Shown here one piece after another: positions 1-9,966 of a stretch of 64,000 bases of DNA. Below the pieces are notes generated by a model. That model saw nothing but the letters and a program-made list of their open reading frames with translations. It was not told the DNA's origin and did no database searches. The number at the start of each line of letters is the position of its first letter. Position 1 is the stretch's first letter. This DNA is from Burkholderia pyrrocinia (GTDB taxonomy: Bacteria; Pseudomonadota; Gammaproteobacteria; Burkholderiales; Burkholderiaceae): assembly GCF_001028665.1 (NCBI RefSeq), contig NZ_CP011505.1:682001-746000 (forward strand), read 5' to 3'. The translations under genes and the position numbers were made by a program.

Positions 1-545
1 CTGCCGATCGCCACCGTGCCGGACTGCGTCGCGAGGGATTGGTTACCGACGGCAACCGAGAACGCTCCCGAGCTGATCGCCTGCGAGCCGAGCGCCGCGC
101 TATTGATGCCGGTCGCCTGCGAGTTGATGCCGACGGCCGTCGAAGCGTCGGCCATCGCATGAGCGCCCGGGCCCAGTGCGGTGGCGGAAACGCCCGCTGC
201 CGTCGACAGGTTGCCAAATGCGGTGGAATTCACCTGCGTCGCGACCGAACCGTTACCGACCGCTATCGAACTGGCGCCGCCGGTTGCCGACCCGCCGCCC
301 GCCGAGTACTGAGCGTGGGCAGCAACATGGAACAAGCCGAGATAAGCCGACGCCATCAGCACGGCCAGCCGCCGTAGCGACGGGAGAGAAGGCACTCCCG
401 AGCGTGTCGCTGCGCCCCCGATCGCGGCGCGTTCCGGCACGCTACTCGACGACGCGACGCGCTTGCCGCGCGCACGGTCAAGCTCCGACGCCGCAACCCA
501 GGCCCCCAGTGCTTCGTTCCAGATCGACTTGAACGACTTGTTCAT
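1..545 (-). CDS. Trimeric autotransporter adhesin, N-terminal part (YadA-like), runs off left edge
   Basis: This is the beginning of a surface adhesin of the type V secretion (trimeric autotransporter) family; the rest lies beyond base 1. The start at 545 has a GAGGGA ribosome site about 8 bases upstream. The first residues, MNKSFKSIWNEALGAWV, match the extended signal peptide region typical of large autotransporters, and a hydrophobic core ending AHA-Q near residue 80 gives the likely cleavage site. The mature part is made of YadA head repeats of the pattern (S/T)A(V/L)G, for example SIAVGNGSVA, STAVGINSQAT and SVAVGNQSLA. The C-terminal anchor cannot be seen. Family assignment is firm; ligand and full length are unknown. 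Confidence 0.9.
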   Translation of the reverse strand, partial: MNKSFKSIWNEALGAWVAASELDRARGKRVASSSSVPERAAIGGAATRSGVPSLPSLRRLAVLMASAYLGLFHVAAHAQYSAGGGSATGGASSIAVGNGSVATQVNSTAFGNLSTAAGVSATALGPGAHAMADASTAVGINSQATGINSAALGSQAISSGAFSVAVGNQSLATQSGTVAIG

Positions 546-1410
546 CTCGTGTTCCCTCGGTTCTCATGTGCTGAATGACGCAACAGCGAACGCATCGACA
601 AGCGACGACGCATCCCTCTGCGTTCCCGCCCGTGTTGCGACGCTCCGTTCTTCACTTTGGATAGCTAAATAAACGCTCGAACAACACTGCACGACATTCC
701 CGATCGCTATCGCGATCGCGCGAACGCAGCCCGCACGTGCGCTTCGGCACGACGCGCGGCGGCAATCGCCGGTTATCGAATCACGGAAGCCGACATCGCA
801 GGAAAGGCGGATTCGCGATGCACCGCGCACCGCAAATCCGCGCGCGCGTGCGCCGTCGCACCGAACCTGCGGCGACCTCGAATTTCATGGGAAAGCGTCG
901 TTCAGACGCCGGATGGACGGATGCCGGCCCCAACCTCGGGGCGGCCCGTCATGGTTCATTCAGGAGGAGAAGGAGGATGACGCTGCGTCGTCCCCGGGGC
1001 TGAAGCATGCGCCGCCGGTTCGTTCGAACCGGTGCGTTGACCTGCCATGCCTGTCGTGCTCATATTTTTCGTGCCCGTCTGATTCGATAGCGCACCGCGC
1101 ACGATCGCGCCCGGGCGAATCAAACCGCCAGGCTGCCAACGCGAAGCCGCTCACCCTATCCGTTCGGCCGCCAAACGCACTTTCCGGATTTCCGGAAAAG
1201 AACCGCTGGCTTGCCGAACGACCCCTGCACCGAATTAATCGAACGAATTTCCTTGACGATTTCTTCTTGACAGATACTTCACATCATGACAAATCTCACA
1301 TTTCTCCGATTCATCTTATATATCAACACATTCGGAGAATTATGAAGTTTGCGTTACCTCGTGCCAATTATTCGTTCGCCACCGCATTCCCAGACTCTGA
1401 GAATTTCATC

Positions 1411-1429
1411 ATTCAATGTCACATTGAAT
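1411..1429. promoter_or_regulatory. 19-bp palindrome, possible operator
   Basis: ATTCAATGT-C-ACATTGAAT is a perfect 9-bp inverted repeat around one central base, inside the AT-rich part of the adhesin/response-regulator intergenic region. Its shape suits a dimeric DNA-binding protein. It is about 870 bases from the adhesin start and 570 from the response-regulator start, so the target gene is uncertain. Confidence 0.35.
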
Positions 1430-1540
1430 ATTGCATTCGTCAAAATGCGACAGCGGCAAGCAATCCGCGCGGAATCGTTCACCTCGAAGAACCGATTCCA
1501 GCCGCGCCGGGGCTAGTGTGCGGGCATTCGCCGGAATAAA

Positions 1541-1578
1541 CCTTTTCCCGAGCGGACAAACCCTTTTCCCGAGCGGAC
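1541..1578. repeat. Direct repeat, 17 bp twice with 21-bp period
   Basis: CCTTTTCCCGAGCGGAC occurs at 1541-1557 and again at 1562-1578. The 21-bp period is two helical turns, which would place two protein sites on the same DNA face, for example for an AraC-type regulator. Function unknown. Confidence 0.5.
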
Positions 1579-1998
1579 GACATTTACATTCATACATTTC
1601 GGCGGGAAATCCGACTTCGACGAGAAAGAAATTCTGAGTCGGAGATCAATAAACCATTAATCAGTCAAGCTTCGAATCGGCACGTTCAATTCGCATGGAA
1701 AGACACCGACTTTCGACACACGACGTCCGAATTCATCGCCCGGGCCATTTCAATCAGATAATCGACCTACCGGAAATAAAGACCGACATTAAAAGGTAAT
1801 TCGGCATGTTTTTCCACTTCTTTTCCTTCCGGCCGATCGCCGCTGCCGAAAAACGCGCCGCGCCCCGTCGGATATGCCCACACAGGCCGCACGGAATCCT
1901 CACAATCGGGCTGTTGCCGGCATATAATTTTTCGCAACAATCGCGCACATAGCGATGCTTTCAGCCTGTCAGGCCTACTACCCTACCCGTTTGCAACC

Positions 1999-2824
<826 letters not shown>

Positions 2825-2832
<8 letters not shown>

Positions 2833-5173
2833 GCGATACGCGGCATGGGCAGCCGGATGTCGCGCGTTGCTGCTGCTTCTGATGGCGATGGCCGTCGCCT
2901 GCGCGACGGCCCGGGCCGCGTCGGCGCCCAACCCCGCGCAACTGGAAGCCGTGTCGGTTGTCGAGGACGCCAGCACGACGATGACCGTCGATCAGGTCGC
3001 CGCACGGCTCGCCGATCCGGTACACAGTGGATCCGCAGCTACCACGCCATCGTTCAACGTCGCGTTTTCCCGGTCGGCATGGTGGGTCCACGCAACGCTG
3101 ACCAACCGCGACAACACGGCGGGCCCGCTGGTGCTGGCGATTCGCGACGCGCGCGTCGACCATGCCGACTTCTATCTCCACCAGGACGGCCGGTGGATAC
3201 TCGCCAGCCGCTTCCCCGCTGCCGATGCCGACGGCGATGCAAACCGGCAGCCATCGCGGTACCCGGCACTCGACGTCACGCTGCGCGCCGGCGAAAGCAT
3301 CCCCGTGCTGATCCGCGTCACGTCCCGCAAGGAAATGCGGCTCGCGCCGGCCGCGTTCACCCGCGAAGCATGGAACGCGCAGGAGTCGCGCGCCGCGATG
3401 TGGGACTTCGGCTTCTTCGGCGGGCTGCTCGCACTCGTCTGGTGCGCGCTGCTGATCGGGTTCTTTTCGCGCAGCGGCATGTTCCACGTACTGGCCGCGA
3501 CGGCGCTCGGCACGACGCTGTTCGAAGCGACGTACCGCGGCTACACGGCGTTGGCTCTGTGGCCCGCCGCGCGCGAGTGGTCGGCGCGCGGCGAGGTGAT
3601 CTTCGCGTACCTGGCGGTCTCGCTCTTCATCGTGTTCATTCTGTTGGTCGCGCATCGCGAGAAGGCGCGGCTTCCGGTGCGCGCCGTCTACATGACGATC
3701 CTCGGCCTCGAATGCGCGGGAATGATCGGCGCCGCCTTCGGCGACCTGCTGACCTTCACGTGGTTCTGCCTGCGCTTGAACACCGTGCTGGGGATCGTGA
3801 ACATCGGCATCGCGCTGACGCTCGCGATCCGCCGGACGCCGACCGGCCGCGTGATGCTGATCGCGGTGACGCTCGCCTGCTTCAACATCCTGCTGCGCAC
3901 GCTCGACGGCATGGACGCGCTGCCGCCGTTCCTGTCCTGGCTCAAGTCCGATATCCATCCGAACCCCGTCACCGCGATCATCGGGCTCGCCACGCACCTG
4001 CTGGTGCTGGCCGCATGGATCCACCACGTGGGCCGTCAGCGCACCGAGGCCAGAACGCGGCTCGAGCATTTCCAGCTCACCGAACAGGATCGCCTGCGCG
4101 ACGAAGTCGCGAGACGCACGGTCGCGCTCAACGACGCGCTGCAGCAGGTGACGACGCACATGCAGCAGAAGATCGAGACGCTCGGCTATGTCAGCCACGA
4201 CCTGCGCGCGCCGCTGTCCACGATCAACGGCTACGCGAAGCTGCTGCTGCAAAGCGCGACGCGCAGCCAGGCGCGGCTGATCCGGTCGATCGACCGCAGC
4301 ATCCGCTACCAGCTCGCGCTGATCGACGAACTGCTGGCGTTCACGAAGGCCGAGTTGCAGCCGCTCGGCGTGTCGCCGGACACGACCGACCTGCCCGCAC
4401 TGCTCGACGACATCGCGCACTACGCGGTCGCGCTGTGCGCGCAGCAGGACAACCGGTTCGTCTACCGGCCGGCCACGCCGTTGCCGCACACGGTGTCGAT
4501 CGACGGGATGCGGCTGCAGCAGGTGCTGCTGAACCTGTTGTCCAACGCGTCGAAGTTCACGCGCGACGGCACGGTCACGCTGCTGGTTCACGCGTCGCGC
4601 GAAGGCGATGCGTGGCGCCTCTTGTTCGAGGTCGCCGATACGGGGATCGGGATCGACATCAGCGGAACCCGCGACATCTTCCGCGCGTACCAGCAGGTGC
4701 AGGCCGTGAACGGCGGAACCGGGCTCGGCCTGTTCATCGCGCAACGCATCGTCGGCGCGATGGGCGGCGAGCTGGCCGTCGCCAGCCGGCCGGGCGTCGG
4801 CACGTCGTTCTCGTTCCCGATCGTCGCGCCGGCAGTCGGGCACGCGCTCGTGCCGGCGTCGGAACTCGTCAGGCGGTTCCAGCCGGCGGACGATACCGAA
4901 CCGGAGATCGCTGCGCCCGTGCCGCACGGCCCGTCCGACGATGCGCTCGACGAACTGATCCTGCTCGCCGGCGAGGGCCGGCTCACCGATATCGAGGAAT
5001 GGCTCGGCCAGTATGCGGACGAGCCGGACCATGCGGCCTTCGTGCTGGACGTGCGCGAGCATCTCGACGCACTGGACCTGCACGCGATCGAGAAACTGGC
5101 CGGCACGCTGAAACGCGCGCGCCACGCGGATGCGTCGTTCGACGCCGAGACGGACGCGGCCGGGCAAGCCTGA
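2825..5173 (+). CDS. Membrane sensor histidine kinase, 7TM-DISM type
   Basis: Inner-membrane kinase of 782 aa, probable partner of the upstream regulator, whose stop it overlaps by 8 bases (ATGCGTAG). An N-terminal signal peptide (about 1-32) is followed by a periplasmic 7TMR-DISMED2-like beta domain (about 45-185), which in this family often binds carbohydrate-like ligands. A block of seven helices spans about 193-402, then a coiled coil. HisKA has H458 in GYVSHDLRAPLSTI. The ATPase domain has the N box VLLNLLSNASKF (N570, N574), VADTGIGID and GGTGLGLFIA. A helical tail of about 110 residues after the ATPase has no receiver aspartate and may be a docking or HPt-like segment; I see no clear HPt histidine motif. 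Confidence 0.9.
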
Positions 5174-5222
5174 TCATCCTGGTCGGTCGCGCGATCGCCG
5201 CTGCATCGTCGATACCGGCGCC

Positions 5223-5239
5223 GCGCCCTCGTCGGGCGC
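5223..5239. terminator. Short GC hairpin between convergent genes
   Basis: GCGCCC-TCGTC-GGGCGC forms a perfect 6-bp stem between the kinase stop (5173) and the stop of the MFS gene on the other strand (5265). There is no T-run, so any terminator role is weak and inferred from position. Confidence 0.3.
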
Positions 5240-5264
5240 CGCCACGCGAGCGACTGTAACGGAT

Positions 5265-6611
5265 CTACTGCTCGGCCGCGGGCACCAGGATGCTGCGCGG
5301 AATCAACGCAATCAGCACGCAGCTGACCAGCAGGCAGGCGCCCAGTGCATAAGTACCGTTGTTGATGTTGCCGGTCATTTCCTTGGCGATGCCGGTGATC
5401 ATCGAGCCCGTGAAGCCGGACAGGTTGCCCACCGAGTTGATCAGCGCAATGCCGGCGGCCGCGGCCGTGCCGGACAGAATCTGGCCCGGGAAGGTCCAGT
5501 AGATCGGCATCAGCGCCAGGATGCCGCAGGTGGCGATGGTCAGGAACACGATCGACAGCGCCACGTTCTGCGCGCATGCCGCGCTCATGATCAGGCCGAC
5601 GCCGCCGATCAGGGCGGGAATCGCTGCATGCAGGCGGCGTTCGCCCGTCTTGCGCGAGTGCGATGCGTTCCACACCATCGCGAAGATTGCCGTCAGGTAC
5701 GGAATGGCAGTAAGCAGGCCGATATGCAGCGGGCTCCGCACGCCGGACGCGCGAATGATCGACGGCAGCCAGAAGGCCAGCCCGTAGAAGCCGGTATTGA
5801 ATGTGAGAAGGATGAAGGTAAGCAGCCAGACGCGCGGGCTGCGCAACGCGGCACCGACGCTGTGCGACTTGTGCGCGGCCTCGGATTCGAGGTTGCGCGA
5901 CAGCACCGCCTTTTCCTGGTCGGACAGCCACTTCGCCGACTGCGGGCCGTCGCCGAGGCAAGCCAGCACGATGAACGCCACCACGATCGACGGCAAACCT
6001 TCGAGCAGCAGCATCCATTGCCAACCGCTCATGCCCGACAGGCCGTGCGTCTGCTCCATCAGCCAGCCGGAAACCACGCTGCCCAGCGTCAGGCTCAGCG
6101 GGATCGCCACCAGGAAGCCCGACATCGCCACGCTCTGGCGGCGCGCCGGAAACCAGTAGTTCATGTACAGGATGACGCCCGGGAAAAAACCGGCTTCACA
6201 CAGACCCAACAGGAAGCGCAGCGTGTAGAACATGGTGGGCGTCTGCACGTGGAAGAACTGCGCGAGCGGCACGATGAAGGCCATCGACGACGACACGATG
6301 CCCCATGTGATCATGATCCGCGCGATCCAGAAGCGTGCGCCGTAGCGGTGCAGCAGCAGGTTGCTGGGCATCTCGAACAGGAAATAGCCCCAGAAGAACA
6401 CGCTGGCGCCGAACGCATAGACGCTGTCGCTCAGGCTCAGGTCATCGAGCATCTGCAGCTTGGCGAAGCCCACGTTGACGCGGTCCAGGTAGGCCACGAC
6501 GTAGCAGAGCAGCAGCAATGGCAGGATGCGCCGCATGACCTTGCGGTAGAGGGCGTCTTCGGACGAGTCGGCCGCGGCCGGCGCGGCAGCGGTCTGCGTG
6601 ATGGTTGGCAT
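5265..6611 (-). CDS. MFS transporter, anion:cation symporter (ACS) family, probable sugar-acid uptake
   Basis: Inner-membrane permease, 448 aa, with about 12 predicted helices. The start at 6611 is set by AGGAGA seven bases upstream; residues before it would be hydrophilic and unlike the family. RVNVGFAKLQML after helix 1 and FEMPSNLLLHRYGAR after helix 2 are typical of the ACS group (tartrate, galactarate, 4-hydroxyphenylacetate and other organic or sugar acids). It is divergent from the LacI regulator, and two LacI-type operators lie just upstream (6672 and 6736). With the dehydratase locus at 8.1-11.1 kb this points to an aldonate or aldarate substrate, not identified. Confidence 0.88.
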   Translation of the reverse strand: MPTITQTAAAPAAADSSEDALYRKVMRRILPLLLLCYVVAYLDRVNVGFAKLQMLDDLSLSDSVYAFGASVFFWGYFLFEMPSNLLLHRYGARFWIARIMITWGIVSSSMAFIVPLAQFFHVQTPTMFYTLRFLLGLCEAGFFPGVILYMNYWFPARRQSVAMSGFLVAIPLSLTLGSVVSGWLMEQTHGLSGMSGWQWMLLLEGLPSIVVAFIVLACLGDGPQSAKWLSDQEKAVLSRNLESEAAHKSHSVGAALRSPRVWLLTFILLTFNTGFYGLAFWLPSIIRASGVRSPLHIGLLTAIPYLTAIFAMVWNASHSRKTGERRLHAAIPALIGGVGLIMSAACAQNVALSIVFLTIATCGILALMPIYWTFPGQILSGTAAAAGIALINSVGNLSGFTGSMITGIAKEMTGNINNGTYALGACLLVSCVLIALIPRSILVPAAEQ

Positions 6612-6671
6612 CGGATTGTCTCCTGATTGTGTAGGTCTTCTTCGTACCGGCGAGCTCGCCGGCTCGCCGAT

Positions 6672-6683
6672 GTTACCGATACC
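6672..6683. promoter_or_regulatory. LacI-family operator, imperfect copy
   Basis: GTTACCGATACC matches the perfect palindrome GTTACCGGTAAC (found at 8093) at 10 of 12 positions. It lies about 60 bases upstream of the MFS start and probably binds the LacI regulator encoded at 6908. Confidence 0.6.
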
Positions 6684-6735
6684 ATCCGGTGATAAAAAAA
6701 ACCGTCGACAGGACGACGGGAGCAACCGGCGCTCT

Positions 6736-6747
6736 GATACCGGTAAC
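6736..6747. promoter_or_regulatory. LacI-family operator, near-perfect copy
   Basis: GATACCGGTAAC differs from GTTACCGGTAAC at one base. It sits 64 bases from the copy at 6672 in the MFS/lacI divergent promoter region, so binding here could control the transporter and perhaps the regulator itself. Confidence 0.65.
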
Positions 6748-6907
6748 AGATCTGAAGGTAGCATGCGACGACAGGCGAATTCAAGTCCCGACGAACACGT
6801 GGTTTCCCTAGTGAAGGCGTCGATACACTGGACGCGCAGCGGGCGGCCTGGACGGTACGCCGCACCGGTATGATGTAGCCTTTCATGTTTCCCCGATCGC
6901 GATTCCG

Positions 6908-7945
6908 ATGCCCAGTCCCACCGCCGTCCGGCCTGCCGGACCGCCCCGCATGTCCGACGTAGCGCGCCTGGCCGGCGTATCGAAGATGACCGTGTCGCGC
7001 GTGCTTGCCGGCCACAGCGTGGCAGCCGAGACGCGCGAACGGGTCTGCAAGGCCATCGACCAGCTCGGCTACGTGGCCGATGCCGCCGCGGGTGCGCTGT
7101 CGTCGGGGCGGTCGGAATTTGTCGCGGTGCTGGTGCCGTCGCTGTCGAGCTCCAACTTCTCGGACACCGTGCGCGGCCTGACCGATGCGCTCGAACCGCA
7201 TGGCCTGCAACTGCTGCTCGGCGACACCGACTACGACCTCGAACGTGAAGAACGGCTGGTGCGCTCCATGCTGCGTCACCAACCGCGCTGCATCGCGCTG
7301 ACGGGTGCGCAGCACACCGATGCGACGCGCAAGGTGCTGCAGCGCTCGGCCATTCCCGTGGTCGAGATGTGGGACCTCCCCACGCATCCTATCGACACCG
7401 CCGTGGGCTTCTCCAACGTGCGCGCCGCGCGTGCGATGGTGCGGCACCTTGCCGGGCAAGGTTACCGGCGCATCGGCTTTCTCGGCGGCGCCAGCGTGCT
7501 GGACCGCCGCGGCCTGGACCGGCTCAAGGGGTATCAGTCGGAGATCAAGGCACTGGGACTGGGCGAGCCGCGCGTCGTGCGGCTCGGCGAATCGCCGATC
7601 ACCATGAGCCACGGCGGCCCCGCCATGGCAGCACTGCTGGAGATGTGGCCGGACACCGACGCGGTGATGTGCGTGAGCGACATGTCGGCGTTCGGCGCGA
7701 TCATGGAATGCCACCGGCGCGGACTGTCCGTGCCGGCAGACATGGCCGTGGCCGGCTTCGGGAACTTCGAAGTGGCGACATGCTGCCACCCGACCATCAC
7801 CACGGTGTCGGTCGACGCCTACGGCATCGGCCTGCGCACGGGCGAGGCCTTGCTGGCAGCGCTGCAAGCGCGTGACGACGGCGAACGGATAGAATCGCAA
7901 AGCGTCCGCATCGACTACACGATCGTCGCGCGGGAAAGCGCCTGA
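6908..7945 (+). CDS. LacI/GalR family transcription regulator
   Basis: 345 aa repressor-type regulator. The helix-turn-helix MSDVARLAGVSKMTVSRVLAG (about residues 17-37) and hinge are followed by a periplasmic-binding-protein-like effector domain (about 70-345). It lies between the MFS importer and the dehydratase operon, and three GTTACCGGTAAC-like sites flank it, so it very probably controls both. By analogy with GntR/IdnR-like LacI members next to ACS transporters, the inducer is likely a sugar acid or its keto-deoxy product. The start at 6908 has no strong ribosome site; a later ATG (residue 15, MSDVARLAG) is possible. Confidence 0.92.
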   Translation: MPSPTAVRPAGPPRMSDVARLAGVSKMTVSRVLAGHSVAAETRERVCKAIDQLGYVADAAAGALSSGRSEFVAVLVPSLSSSNFSDTVRGLTDALEPHGLQLLLGDTDYDLEREERLVRSMLRHQPRCIALTGAQHTDATRKVLQRSAIPVVEMWDLPTHPIDTAVGFSNVRAARAMVRHLAGQGYRRIGFLGGASVLDRRGLDRLKGYQSEIKALGLGEPRVVRLGESPITMSHGGPAMAALLEMWPDTDAVMCVSDMSAFGAIMECHRRGLSVPADMAVAGFGNFEVATCCHPTITTVSVDAYGIGLRTGEALLAALQARDDGERIESQSVRIDYTIVARESA

Positions 7946-8040
7946 CGGGCTGCAGGCCAGGTTTGCCGCCCTTGATGACAATGGTCGCGCGTCGACGCGC
8001 GACTGCGTAGCGGCTCGCGCCCTCATCCGCCCCACTCGCA

Positions 8041-8072
8041 CGCAAAATCCCCTTTCGCAACGCAAAATCCCC
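8041..8072. repeat. Direct repeat CGCAAAATCCCC, two copies 20 bp apart
   Basis: CGCAAAATCCCC is found at 8041-8052 and 8061-8072, just upstream of the LacI operator and the dehydratase gene. The 20-bp spacing (about two turns) suggests a second regulator or an activator site, but no candidate protein is known. Confidence 0.45.
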
Positions 8073-8092
8073 GTGCTAACATCCGCTCGTAT

Positions 8093-8104
8093 GTTACCGG
8101 TAAC
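8093..8104. promoter_or_regulatory. LacI-family operator, perfect palindrome
   Basis: GTTACCGGTAAC is a perfect 12-bp palindrome with the central CG step usual for LacI-family operators. It is about 50 bases upstream of the dehydratase start and is the best copy of the three in this locus. Confidence 0.75.
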
Positions 8105-8152
8105 TATCCGGTAGAAAAAACTGAACGAAGAACCATGCGGAGACAGCCCACC

Positions 8153-9934
8153 ATGTCACACTCCCCTCGCCGCCTGCGCAGCCAGGAATGGTTCGACGAC
8201 CCTGCCCATGCGGACATGACCGCGCTCTATGTCGAGCGCTTCATGAACTACGGGCTGACGCGCGAGGAGCTGCAGTCGGGCCGTCCCATCATCGGCATCG
8301 CGCAGACGGGCAGCGACCTGGCACCGTGCAACCGCCACCACATCGAACTGGCCGAGCGCACCAAGGCGGGTATCCGCGACATGGGTGGCATTCCGATGGA
8401 ATTCCCCGTGCATCCGCTGGCCGAGCAGAGCCGCCGGCCCACGGCCGCGCTCGACCGAAACCTGGCCTACCTGGGGCTGGTCGAGGTGTTGCATGGCTTT
8501 CCGCTGGACGGCGTGGTCCTGACCACCGGCTGCGACAAGACCACCCCCGCCTGCCTGATGGCCGCGGCCACCGTGGACATGCCCGCCATCGTGCTGTCGG
8601 GTGGACCGATGCTCGACGGCTGGCACGAGGGCAAGCGCGTCGGTTCGGGCACGGTGATCTGGCACGCCCGCAACCTGCTGGCTGCCGGCGATATCGACTA
8701 CGAAGGCTTCATGAAGCTGACCACGGCATCGTCGCCGTCGATCGGGCACTGCAACACCATGGGCACGGCGCTGTCGATGAACAGTCTGGCCGAGGCGCTG
8801 GGCATGTCGCTGCCGGGCTGCGCGAGCATTCCGGCCGCCTACCGCGAGCGCGGCCAGATGGCTTACGCCACCGGCAAGCGCGCTGTCGAGCTCGTTCGCG
8901 AAGACATGCGCCCGTCGAAGATCATGACGCGCGCGGCGTTCGAGAATGCCATCGTCGTCGCCTCCGCGCTCGGCGCGTCGACCAACTGCCCGCCGCACCT
9001 GATCGCCATTGCGCGCCACATGGGCGTGGAACTGAGCCTGGACGACTGGCAGCGCCTGGGTGAATCCGTGCCGCTGCTCGTCAACTGCATGCCGGCCGGC
9101 GAATACCTCGGGGAGAGCTTCCACCGCGCCGGCGGCGTGCCCGCGGTGCTGCGTCAACTCGATGCGGCCGGCCTGCTGCAGCGCGACTGCCTGACCGTGT
9201 CCGGTCGCGCGATCGGCGAGATCGCCGACACGGCGCAAGATGCCGACCGCGACGTGATCCGCACGCCCGAAGACCCGCTCAAGCATGGTGCCGGCTTCAT
9301 GGTGCTGTCAGGCAACTTCTTCGACAGCGCCATCATGAAGATGTCGGTGGTGGGCGAAGCCTTCCGCCACACCTACCTTGCCGAGCCGGGCGCGGAAAAT
9401 ACCTTCGAGGCACGCGCCATCGTCTTCGATGGCCCCGAGGACTACCACGCCCGTATCGACGACCCTCGGCTGCAAATCGACGAACGCTGCATCCTGGTGA
9501 TCCGCGGCTGCGGTACGGTCGGCTACCCGGGCAGTTCGGAAGTCGTCAACATGGCACCGCCCGCGCACCTGGTGAAGCGTGGCGTGACGTCGCTGCCATG
9601 CATGGGCGATGGACGCCAGAGCGGCACGTCGGCCAGCCCGTCGATCCTGAACATGTCGCCGGAAGCGGCGGTTGGCGGCGGCCTGGCCCTGCTGCGCACG
9701 AACGACCGCGTCCGCGTGGACCTGAATCGCCGCAGCGTCGACGTGCTCGTCGATGAAGACGAACTCGCGCGCCGCCGCGAGACTGCATGTTTCGCCGTGC
9801 CGCAGGCACAAACGCCCTGGCAAGAACTCTATCGCCAGTTCGTGGGCCAGTTGTCCACCGGCGGCTGCCTCGAACCGGCCACGCTGTACCTGAAGGTCAT
9901 CGAGCAGCGCGGTAACCCGCGCCATTCGCACTGA
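8153..9934 (+). CDS. IlvD/Edd-family dehydratase, sugar-acid (arabonate/xylonate-type)
   Basis: 593 aa cytosolic Fe-S dehydratase that removes water from an aldonate to give a 2-keto-3-deoxy acid. The opening RRLRSQEWFDDP is typical of the pentonate/hexonate branch rather than IlvD proper. Cluster-ligand cysteines are visible in TTGCDKTTPAC and SIGHCNTMGTA, and DGRQSGTSASPSILN lies in the C-terminal half. The start at 8153 has GGAGA nine bases upstream; an in-frame ATG at 8135 would add six residues and lacks a site. A LacI operator precedes it and an FAH-family gene follows after 32 bases. The exact substrate (arabonate, xylonate, fuconate or galactonate) cannot be told from sequence. Confidence 0.92.
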   Translation: MSHSPRRLRSQEWFDDPAHADMTALYVERFMNYGLTREELQSGRPIIGIAQTGSDLAPCNRHHIELAERTKAGIRDMGGIPMEFPVHPLAEQSRRPTAALDRNLAYLGLVEVLHGFPLDGVVLTTGCDKTTPACLMAAATVDMPAIVLSGGPMLDGWHEGKRVGSGTVIWHARNLLAAGDIDYEGFMKLTTASSPSIGHCNTMGTALSMNSLAEALGMSLPGCASIPAAYRERGQMAYATGKRAVELVREDMRPSKIMTRAAFENAIVVASALGASTNCPPHLIAIARHMGVELSLDDWQRLGESVPLLVNCMPAGEYLGESFHRAGGVPAVLRQLDAAGLLQRDCLTVSGRAIGEIADTAQDADRDVIRTPEDPLKHGAGFMVLSGNFFDSAIMKMSVVGEAFRHTYLAEPGAENTFEARAIVFDGPEDYHARIDDPRLQIDERCILVIRGCGTVGYPGSSEVVNMAPPAHLVKRGVTSLPCMGDGRQSGTSASPSILNMSPEAAVGGGLALLRTNDRVRVDLNRRSVDVLVDEDELARRRETACFAVPQAQTPWQELYRQFVGQLSTGGCLEPATLYLKVIEQRGNPRHSH

Positions 9935-9966
9935 CCCAACCGCCCACGACTCTTGCCGAGCTGACC

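Larger units (their letters stand above)
546..1998. other. Long intergenic region, partly AT-rich, with inverted and direct repeats
   Basis: About 1.45 kb between the divergent adhesin and response-regulator genes. The left third is GC-rich and the stretch 1230-1960 is distinctly AT-rich. A 7-bp inverted repeat, CGATCGC-TATC-GCGATCG, lies at 701-718. A 19-bp palindrome is at 1411-1429 and a 17-bp direct repeat at 1541-1557/1562-1578. An open frame at 1342-1539 (65 codons, preceded by GGAGA) could be a tiny gene but resembles nothing I know. The region probably holds the promoters of both flanking genes. Confidence 0.5.

Noticed and set aside
913..1539. A 208-codon frame in the adhesin/response-regulator gap
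   Set aside because: No recognisable domain, mixed base composition along its length and a poor start. Only the 1342-1539 part has a ribosome-like site, so it is mentioned but not called as a gene.
1541..1578. Possible CRISPR repeat
   Set aside because: Only two copies, 4-base spacer and no cas genes; it is a short direct repeat.
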